Below the pieces are notes generated by a model, which saw only the letters and a list, made by a program, of their open reading frames with translations, searched no databases and was not told the DNA's origin. 30,667 nucleotides of DNA, taken from Cyanobacteria bacterium UBA791 (lineage in GTDB: Bacteria > Cyanobacteriota > Vampirovibrionia > Gastranaerophilales > Gastranaerophilaceae). A program made the translations under genes and the position numbers. Where the stretch lies: assembly GCA_002297005.1 (NCBI GenBank), contig DBIX01000013.1, positions 1,681-32,347 of the forward strand. The letters are read 5' to 3'. This document shows, in pieces, positions 1-5,780 of the stretch. Numbering within the stretch: position 1 is the first letter of the stretch; each line of letters starts with the position of its first letter.

Positions 1-1
1 A

Positions 2-118
2 GGGCGAAGACTTGAAGATTTTGAAAAATATAATTTTGAAAAATCTTCAATCGTAGACCCGTTTAATGCGAACGAACAAGAGAACCTGGGGGAGTATTTT
101 CATGCTAAAACAGGTTAA
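2..118 (+). CDS. 3' end of a gene entering from outside the window
   Basis: An open frame runs from the first bases to a TAA at 116-118 (38 codons, ending GEYFHAKTG) and is followed four bases later by a clear terminator hairpin, which argues that it is the tail of a real gene. The start lies outside the window and I do not recognise the family. The DNA coding for the last 20 or so residues (about 51-75) resembles intergenic repeat sequence seen at 5641-5656 and 26531-26547, so the C-terminus may be derived from an inserted repeat. Confidence 0.5.
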   Translation, partial: GRRLEDFEKYNFEKSSIVDPFNANEQENLGEYFHAKTG

Positions 119-121
119 AAT

Positions 122-159
122 AAAAAGAGTGGAAGCCAATTTCCACTCTTTTTATTTTT
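122..159 (+). terminator. Rho-independent terminator
   Basis: A perfect 13-bp stem (122-134 with 141-153, core GAGTGGAA/TTCCACTC) with a six-base loop is followed by an interrupted T-tract. It lies immediately after the partial gene ending at 118. Confidence 0.8.
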
Positions 160-293
160 ATTAATTATATTGTACTTTAAACTGGTAATTTATATCTTAA
201 AATCAATAGGCAATTGTGTTTTAAGAGGTTCTAATATTGAAGAACCTTATATACGTTAACCCATTTAGTATATTTTTATGATATAAGAATATT

Positions 294-1289
294 ATGTTAA
301 ACGATAAATTTTTATGCGAATTAAGAGAAGCATACAAAGATATAACAAGTGATAAATCTTGGGTGACAACACTTTTATTGTGCATGTTTGGTGGTTGTTA
401 TGGTTTGCATAGATTTTATACTCGTAAGAATAAGAGTGCAATATTTCAACTATTGCTATCAATATCAGTCATAGGATTACCTATATCTATAGTATGGATG
501 TACTGCGACCTGTTTCAAATACTCTACAACAATTTTGCAGATTATGATGATAAAATGTTAGACAAAAATATTACAAGAAAATCTGTTACTTTGCTTACAT
601 TCTTTTTAGGGTATTTAGGTTTTACTGACTTTTACATAAAAGACTACAAAAAAGGTTTAATTAAATTTTTATTGTTTATTAGTTGTTTTGGCACATTTAT
701 TTCTATTATATGGAACTTAATAGATTTACATTTAATATGTTTCTCAAAAAAGAGTGCCAATAAGTATTCAGGATTAAAAAACAATTTTGATACAAAAATA
801 TGCTTGTTATTATTGCTATTATCATACATACCTTTAATAATATTATTTTGTTACTTATGTCAATCTCCAATGCAGATAGCAAATCATATAAATAATACTT
901 GGGTAGAGCTTGTAACTTTAATCAAAAGTATAATCAAATGGATATTAAAAGTACTATTTTATTGTTTATGTGGAATTTTAGCAATTGTTGCTATTATTGG
1001 AAGCATAAGCGACAGCTCTAAAACAAATAAGAAAAAGACGAAAGAAAAATCTAATACTAATAATAAATATCAGTATGCCATTGTTTCTTATCAACTTGAC
1101 GGTCAAATATTTTCTTTTAAAGTAAATGAAATATACGAAACAAATCTTGATAAAGCAATATGGGTAACAGATGCAAAAGGTTTTAATAAACAAGCCAAAT
1201 TTATGAGTATTAACAAAATAACATTTGCAGATTATAGTCGCAGTACTTTACCTGATTATCGTTTAAAGAAAGATTTTTATAAAAAATAA
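294..1289 (+). CDS. Membrane protein with two TM2 domains
   Basis: This 331-residue protein has two successive TM2 units. The first is at about residues 24-78 (GLHRFY motif at 37-42, then two hydrophobic helices ending in a polar CD pair). The second, at about 98-150, is degenerate (GFTDFY at 109-114, ending in LIDL). Further hydrophobic helices follow at about 168-190 and 214-238, then a Lys/Asn-rich linker and a soluble tail of about 75 residues. TM2 domains are small two-helix modules often found in membrane proteins of unknown function; the GxHRFY turn identifies them. The tail, which should face the cytoplasm, matches nothing I know. No strong ribosome binding site precedes the ATG. It is convergent with the nuclease gene, 19 bp away. 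The TM2 assignment is solid; the role is unknown. Confidence 0.75.
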   Translation: MLNDKFLCELREAYKDITSDKSWVTTLLLCMFGGCYGLHRFYTRKNKSAIFQLLLSISVIGLPISIVWMYCDLFQILYNNFADYDDKMLDKNITRKSVTLLTFFLGYLGFTDFYIKDYKKGLIKFLLFISCFGTFISIIWNLIDLHLICFSKKSANKYSGLKNNFDTKICLLLLLLSYIPLIILFCYLCQSPMQIANHINNTWVELVTLIKSIIKWILKVLFYCLCGILAIVAIIGSISDSSKTNKKKTKEKSNTNNKYQYAIVSYQLDGQIFSFKVNEIYETNLDKAIWVTDAKGFNKQAKFMSINKITFADYSRSTLPDYRLKKDFYKK

Positions 1290-1308
1290 AGAACTATATC
1301 TAATGAGA

Positions 1309-2214
1309 TTACTGAAAATACTGTTTTAAATCAACAGATTCCCCTACTTTTTCCCATACGGCTTTCTTTGTTTTATCTGAAAATTCTCTATTAAAAGTAT
1401 ATATGCCTTTGAACTTATATCTCCAAGAACCTGTTTCATCCTTATATTTAGGAAAAACAATCCTTACTTCATTTTTTCTATCATAAGTGTAAAACTCATC
1501 GTTGTCTTCTTCCGTTTCGTAAATAAATTTTCCATCAAGACTTATTTCATTTTGGTATCTGTTGCCTTTAAAATCAGTATCTTCTAGTTTTAGTTTAGGA
1601 CACCAAACATGTTCTTCTGCAGTATTTGTTCTAAAATAACATTTTTGAGTGCCTCTGTATCCTTTATTAAACAAATCCGATACTTCCTGTATTGTTCTCA
1701 AACTCACATTATCTCTACACTCTATTTTGCCAAGTTTAATATAATCTTCAGGTGATTTATCACAGCAATTCCAAGGCTTGAATTTATCACCTAATTCTAA
1801 AATTCTTTTGTTAATGAGTGTTATTATATTATCAATCTGTGAGTTTATATCCTCTATATTTTTAGACACATCAATTCTCAACTCTTCTAATTCATAGTAC
1901 ACAACCTCACCAAGAGCAATGAGTTTTTCGTCTATCCGTTTCTTTCGGTCAAGAACTTCTCTTGTTCTTGCTTTGTCAGCTTCTTTTTGTGAAAAATGGT
2001 GGGGTTCATCTATTTCAATGGATAAGTTAATTTGAGGGAAATACAAATCTGCTAATGCTATTTTTCCATCTTCTTTTCTTTTAAACATTTGCTGTGTGAT
2101 AATTTGAACATCGTTCCTGTTCAATAAATGATAAATCCTAGTTATACAATAGTTTTCATATTTTTTATTAAAAGTTCTTCTCAATTGATTTGCAACGTAT
2201 TCTTTCTTATCCAT
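1309..2214 (-). CDS. PD-(D/E)XK endonuclease, possibly modified-cytosine-dependent (PvuRts1I/AbaSI-like)
   Basis: I start the gene at the ATG at 2214 (301 residues), because AAAGGA lies about ten bases upstream; the open frame continues 26 codons further but that part looks non-coding. The N-terminal half has a Vsr/PD-(D/E)XK-like core: ALADLYFP (D56) then LSIEIDEPHHF (E67, D69, E70, H72, H73), a typical metal-dependent nuclease strand pair. The C-terminal half (about 170-301) has HVWCPKL, a W/Y-rich beta pattern, then VRIVFPKYKD and WRYKFKGIYTF. That pattern is reminiscent of the SRA-like base-flipping domain of the PvuRts1I/AbaSI enzymes, which cut DNA containing 5-hydroxymethyl- or glucosyl-hydroxymethylcytosine. 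If so, it would be a type IV anti-phage enzyme. No methyltransferase is adjacent, which fits type IV. The nuclease call is fairly safe; the substrate is inference from memory of the family pattern. Confidence 0.6.
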   Translation of the reverse strand: MDKKEYVANQLRRTFNKKYENYCITRIYHLLNRNDVQIITQQMFKRKEDGKIALADLYFPQINLSIEIDEPHHFSQKEADKARTREVLDRKKRIDEKLIALGEVVYYELEELRIDVSKNIEDINSQIDNIITLINKRILELGDKFKPWNCCDKSPEDYIKLGKIECRDNVSLRTIQEVSDLFNKGYRGTQKCYFRTNTAEEHVWCPKLKLEDTDFKGNRYQNEISLDGKFIYETEEDNDEFYTYDRKNEVRIVFPKYKDETGSWRYKFKGIYTFNREFSDKTKKAVWEKVGESVDLKQYFQ

Positions 2215-2222
2215 TTTAATTA

Positions 2223-2229
2223 TTCCTTT
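2223..2229 (-). promoter_or_regulatory. Ribosome binding site fixing the nuclease start
   Basis: On the minus strand AAAAGGA lies upstream of the ATG at 2214-2212 with spacing of about 8-9 bases. No comparable site precedes the longer open-frame starts, so this decides the start codon. Confidence 0.6.
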
Positions 2230-2406
2230 TAATGTCATTTTATTATAAATTATTACAAACAACAAGTAGCTAAGGCATATCTCCATACACACTCTTTATA
2301 TCCTTGCAACCTATAGAAGAAATCCATAGGAGTGTTGAGAATAGTTTTTTTAAATCTTTTCAAAAAAGTTCGATTTTGGCACGGTTCGAAGAGTATTTTT
2401 TTATGC

Positions 2407-2442
2407 AAAAATAAGAATCGGCTTACTGCCGATTTTATTTTT
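2407..2442 (-). terminator. Terminator hairpin after the acyltransferase gene
   Basis: The stem AATCGGC (2416-2422) pairs with GCCGATT (2428-2434) around a five-base loop and is flanked by A/T-rich arms that extend the pairing. Read on the minus strand it lies about 50 bases after the stop at 2490 and is followed by a T-rich stretch. The flanks would also allow some activity on the plus strand. Confidence 0.6.
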
Positions 2443-2489
2443 GGTTTAATATTACTTTTGGTTGAGAGGATAACCAACTGTAAAAGCTT

Positions 2490-3191
2490 TTATTTCAAAC
2501 TTTCTCTATACAGTTGATAATTATGCAAATCTCTAAAATTCCAATTTACATCTCTTTTAACGATTTTTGCAGGATTACCTGCCAATACAACATTTGACTC
2601 ATCAAATTTTTTAGTCACAACACTTGCCCAACCAATGATGCTATCATTAGAAATTTTTGTATTTTTACCAATTTTTACATCTTTTCCTATCCAAACATGG
2701 TTTCCAATTTCAATTTTGTCACTAAAGTTTTTAGGGTTACCATCTAGATCTGTAACAGTATGAACATCTGTACACCAAATATCTATACCCCAAGAAATCA
2801 TACAGTCATCGCCTATAGAAATTGAGGTTTCGCTATCTTGTAGAAATAATCTTGCCCCACAAATTATTATATTGTCACCAATATTTACTTTACAGTTATT
2901 AGCTTCTCTTTTAACCCCTGGAGTTAGCGTGTCTTCTGGCGGATTACCGATATTTATTGTTAAACCTGTTAAACCTATTGTGTCATTTACTGGATAGAAA
3001 ATTTTACCTAAATTTATATCATTATTATTTCCAAATACAGCAATCAATAAGCCTTTTAAATTATCAAAAATTTCTTCCGTATCAACTTTTAATTTTACAA
3101 TATTATTATCACCAACTAGCGAGATGAAAGGACAACTTTCTTTTTCAATTTCTGAACCGTCTTTAAGTTTTAAAATAATTTTATTTGCCAT
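2490..3191 (-). CDS. Left-handed beta-helix (hexapeptide repeat) acyltransferase
   Basis: The C-terminal two thirds (about 100-215) is a hexapeptide-repeat beta-helix of the WbbJ/LacA-like acetyltransferase superfamily: VNIGDN, ISIGDDC, IEIGNHVWIGKDVKIGKNTKI, closing with the hallmark VVLAGNPAKIVK at 201-212. The catalytic histidine candidate is H144 in DIWCTDVHTV, as in O-acetyltransferases and xenobiotic acetyltransferases that use acetyl-CoA. The N-terminal 90 residues look like a separate beta-rich domain. The ATG has an excellent GGAG site seven bases upstream. The acceptor is not evident. Surface polysaccharide or sugar modification is most likely by family, and the nearby glycosyltransferase gene agrees with that only loosely. 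Confidence 0.85.
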   Translation of the reverse strand: MANKIILKLKDGSEIEKESCPFISLVGDNNIVKLKVDTEEIFDNLKGLLIAVFGNNNDINLGKIFYPVNDTIGLTGLTINIGNPPEDTLTPGVKREANNCKVNIGDNIIICGARLFLQDSETSISIGDDCMISWGIDIWCTDVHTVTDLDGNPKNFSDKIEIGNHVWIGKDVKIGKNTKISNDSIIGWASVVTKKFDESNVVLAGNPAKIVKRDVNWNFRDLHNYQLYRESLK

Positions 3192-3226
3192 GATTATCTC
3201 CTTTTTTAATTATTTTAATTATAAAA

Positions 3227-3249
3227 CTTGAGAGCAACTCTCAGTCAAG
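3227..3249. repeat. Imperfect palindrome upstream of the RAYT gene
   Basis: CTTGAGAG is followed closely by CTCTCA-GTCAAG, an imperfect hairpin in the 119-bp divergent gap between the acyltransferase and the transposase. RAYT enzymes recognise imperfect hairpins beside their genes, so this is a possible cognate site, but equally a divergent-promoter operator. Confidence 0.35.
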
Positions 3250-3310
3250 CATAAAAATTTTAGGCTTTTTGTAGTAGGACAAGATTCAAAAAATCTTATA
3301 GAATATAACT

Positions 3311-3844
3311 ATGATTTGTCGACGTGCTATAAACAAAAAAGAGTATATCCATATAATCATGGTTGCTTACAATCGTGAACCAATTTTTGTTGAAAACATT
3401 GGCTTACTTAAAGAGGCTTTTAAAAACACGTCTGAACATTATGAGTTTGAAATCGTAGCACTTTGCGTTTTACCAAATCATATTCACTTAATTATAAGTC
3501 CAAATGATAACAAGGATTGTCCAAAGATTATAAAGGCAATACAGTATTATTTCACAAAAGAATATGACGATGGAGAACAGGAAGTTCAAGCTTACGGTTA
3601 TCCGCATAAGAAAGAAAAATTAGTTTTCCAAAAACGACATTATGAGCATACGCTTGTAGGGGAAGACGAATTGAATAGACACTTAGATTATGTCCACTAC
3701 AACCCCGTAAAACATGAACTCGTAAAAAATGTTAAAGACTGGGAATATTCATCTTTCAACAAGTTTGTAAAAAAAGGTCTTTATCCAGAGGATTGGGGAA
3801 CAGAAGAAGATATTGAAAGCATTTCAGATTTAAATTTTGAATAA
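3311..3844 (+). CDS. REP-associated tyrosine transposase (RAYT, Y1/HUH family)
   Basis: A 177-residue protein of the IS200-like Y1 transposase superfamily, RAYT branch. The HUH motif is VLPNHIHLII (H57, H59), and the catalytic-tyrosine helix carries DYVHYNPVKHELV (Y127, possibly Y130), followed by the usual WEYSSFNKFV and a YPEDWG tail. RAYTs nick single-stranded hairpins and are thought to spread REP palindromes; they are usually single-copy domesticated genes rather than mobile insertion sequences. The length is full for the family and all key residues are present, so it is probably active. No good ribosome binding site is seen. The next gene begins 26 bp downstream, so the two may be co-transcribed. 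Candidate substrates are the palindromic repeats at 5473-5773, 7790-8374 and 26936-27234. Confidence 0.85.
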   Translation: MICRRAINKKEYIHIIMVAYNREPIFVENIGLLKEAFKNTSEHYEFEIVALCVLPNHIHLIISPNDNKDCPKIIKAIQYYFTKEYDDGEQEVQAYGYPHKKEKLVFQKRHYEHTLVGEDELNRHLDYVHYNPVKHELVKNVKDWEYSSFNKFVKKGLYPEDWGTEEDIESISDLNFE

Positions 3845-3870
3845 TTTTTTTACTGAAATTTTAGATTATT

Positions 3871-5337
3871 ATGATAGATTTTCAAGAATTAAAAAATAAG
3901 GGTTTCAAGTTTCATCAAGAAAACAATTTTGATGAGGCTGAAAAATGCTATTTGCAAGCATTAGAAATTAACCCAAATAACGCTGAAACACATAATTTAA
4001 TTGGGCTTTTAAAGCTACAACAAAATAAAATCGAAGATGCCATTAATTGGATAAAAAAAGCTATTTTGATAGAAGAAAACGCATATTTTTATGAAACACT
4101 TTTTCAAGCTTTAACTTTTCAGGAAAAGTTTTCTGAAATTATTAAATATGAAAACGATGTGGCAGAATTTTTGGATAGAGAATTTTCTCTAAATTTTTAT
4201 CTTGCACTTGCATATAAAAATTTAAATAAAATTGAAAAAGCCATATATTATTATAAAAAGGCAACAGAATTAAATCCAAATTCTTATGATTGCTGGTTTA
4301 ATCTATCTCACCTTTATAGCATTAAGGGTGAAACTTTTAAGGCATTAGACACTCTAAAAATTTGTCAAAAATTAAATCCAACAGATAGCGAAACAGAATA
4401 TTTTCTATCACTAGCTTATATGCGAGTTAAAGATTATGATAACGGATTAAAATGTTTTGAGAAAAGATTTTGCAAGGAAGTTGCATTTTTGACTCAAAAC
4501 AAAACTTTTCCAAATAAAGCAACACGAGAAAATCTTTGGAAAGGCGAAGATATAAAAGACAAAAGTATTTTAGTATATTATGAAGCTGGTTTTGGCGATG
4601 TGATAATGTTTGCAAGATATTTGCCACTTTTAAAAGAGCGTTGCAAAAAAATAATTTTACATATTCAAAAACCTCTGAAAGCCTTGTTTGAAGAAAACCC
4701 TCAACTTGGCGTGGATGAAATAATTGATGGCTTTGTACCAGAAAACGAAATAGAATTTGACGTACATGTGCCAATGTTGAGCTTACCATATTTACTGGGT
4801 TTAAAAGGTGCTAATGTTTTCACAGGGCATGAGGGCTATATTAAACCTAATTTAGAAAAAGTTGAAGAATACAAGAAAAAATATTTTGATAATGACAAGG
4901 TAAAAATTGGCATAAAATGGCAAGGAAACACGTATTACGATAAGGATAGAGTTATTCCGACAGAAGCCTTTTATCCTTTGATAGAAGTTCCAAATACGCA
5001 GTTTTACTCATTCCAAACAGAAGAAGGCTCAGAAGAGGTTAAAAAATTAACTGATAGATACGAGGTTGTTGATATTGGAAAAGATTTAAAAGATTTTGCA
5101 ATGACTTCAGCAACTTTATCAAATCTTGATTTGGTAATCTGTAACGACACCTCTTTGGTACATCTTGCTGGAGCTTTGAATATTCCGTGCTATATACTTT
5201 TACCTTATGAGGTAAATTGGCGTTGGCATACTGATTTGAGTGTGTGTGACTGGTACGATAGCGTAAAACTTTTCCGCCAAAAAGAAATCGGCAACTGGAA
5301 CGGAGTTTTTGAAGAAGTTTTAGAAGAATTAAAATAG
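3871..5337 (+). CDS. TPR protein fused to a GT9/GT41-like glycosyltransferase domain
   Basis: Residues 1-200 are tetratricopeptide repeats (EAEKCYLQALEINPNNAE, KAIYYYKKATELNPNSYD and similar). A linker with the typical LWKGED (222-227) leads into a GT-B type domain. Landmarks are YYEAGFGDVIMFARYLP (237-252), IKWQGN (348-353), CNDTSLVHLAGAL (424-436), WRWHTD (450-455) and WYDSVKLFRQ (461-470). The NDT...HLAGA segment resembles the nucleotide-sugar site of heptosyltransferase-like GT9 enzymes. TPR-GT fusions of this kind modify proteins or surface glycans, and in several bacteria such genes sit near flagellin. Here the flagellin gene is the next gene, convergent and 443 bp away, so flagellin glycosylation is a reasonable but unproven role. 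Confidence 0.8.
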   Translation: MIDFQELKNKGFKFHQENNFDEAEKCYLQALEINPNNAETHNLIGLLKLQQNKIEDAINWIKKAILIEENAYFYETLFQALTFQEKFSEIIKYENDVAEFLDREFSLNFYLALAYKNLNKIEKAIYYYKKATELNPNSYDCWFNLSHLYSIKGETFKALDTLKICQKLNPTDSETEYFLSLAYMRVKDYDNGLKCFEKRFCKEVAFLTQNKTFPNKATRENLWKGEDIKDKSILVYYEAGFGDVIMFARYLPLLKERCKKIILHIQKPLKALFEENPQLGVDEIIDGFVPENEIEFDVHVPMLSLPYLLGLKGANVFTGHEGYIKPNLEKVEEYKKKYFDNDKVKIGIKWQGNTYYDKDRVIPTEAFYPLIEVPNTQFYSFQTEEGSEEVKKLTDRYEVVDIGKDLKDFAMTSATLSNLDLVICNDTSLVHLAGALNIPCYILLPYEVNWRWHTDLSVCDWYDSVKLFRQKEIGNWNGVFEEVLEELK

Positions 5338-5375
5338 TAAATCCTCACACGAGCAGAGGTTTTCTCCTCGCCACA

Positions 5376-5425
5376 TTTTTGCTTGCAAAAATAGGGGAAT
5401 GTAGGTTGGGGTTTCTACCCCAACA
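5376..5425. repeat. Hairpins after the TPR-GT gene, including a 28-bp repeat unit
   Basis: TTTTTGC-TT-GCAAAAA (5376-5391) is a small palindrome. At 5398-5425 lies a 28-bp unit whose core GTTGGGG/CCCCAAC forms a seven-base stem. An identical 28-bp unit is found at 17304-17331. These may serve as transcript ends. Confidence 0.6.
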
Positions 5426-5472
5426 AATCAGAGTGAACTTATTCATTCTCACAAATCTTGCCATACCTTTCA

Positions 5473-5560
5473 TGTCACCCTGAATTTAGTTCAGGGTCTT
5501 ACCAACGTGGAATTTCTACATTCACCATGGGTAAGATTCTGAAACAAGTTCAGAATGACA
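5473..5560. repeat. Palindromic intergenic element, family A copy 1
   Basis: The 88-bp unit is built as TGTCA, hairpin CCCTGAA/TTCAGGG, TCTTACC, about 26 bases of spacer, GGTAAGA, hairpin TTCTGAA/TTCAGAA, TGACA. It is therefore two hairpins held in a larger inverted repeat with TGTCA/TGACA ends, like a BIME or small MITE. Its right 71 bp (5490-5560) are identical to 8304-8374. Confidence 0.85.
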
Positions 5561-5574
5561 GTAATTTTACTTAT

Positions 5575-5687
5575 TCCCTCGCCCGTTTACGGGAGAGCGG
5601 ATTGTTGCCAGAGAGCGAAGTGCTTTTGCGAAGCAAAACACGTAGACTCGTTTAACGGCAACAACCAAGCAGGGTTAGGGTGAGGGA
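5575..5687. repeat. 113-bp nested palindrome
   Basis: An outer stem pairs TCCCTCGCCC (5575-5584) with GGGTGAGGGA (5678-5687). Inside are a small hairpin CCCGTTTACGGG, a stem TTGTTGCC (5602-5609) with GGCAACAA (5657-5664), and an apical hairpin GTGCTTTTGC/GCAAAACAC (5620-5641). It is more GC-rich than its surroundings and carries no credible coding frame. Confidence 0.7.
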
Positions 5688-5697
5688 TTTGTAAAAT

Positions 5698-5773
5698 CCG
5701 TCGAGGTCCTGAAATAAATTCAGGACGACATGCACTCATACGTCATTCCGAACTCGTTTCGGAATCTTGACGG
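5698..5773. repeat. Palindromic intergenic element, family B copy 1
   Basis: CCGTCGAG, hairpin GTCCTGAA/TTCAGGAC, an 18-base spacer, hairpin ATTCCGAA/TTCGGAAT and CTTGACGG make a 76-bp unit with inverted ends. It ends seven bases after the flagellin stop codon (minus strand) and could also act as the flagellin mRNA 3' structure. A second copy is at 8127-8202. Confidence 0.8.
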
Positions 5774-5780
5774 TTCGAAC

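Noticed and set aside
2253..2477. 74-codon minus-strand open frame between nuclease and acyltransferase
   Set aside because: It crosses the terminator hairpin and has no ribosome binding site; its sequence looks non-coding.
5458..5655. 65-codon plus-strand open frame after the TPR-GT gene
   Set aside because: It lies wholly within family A repeat and the nested palindrome and has no start signals.
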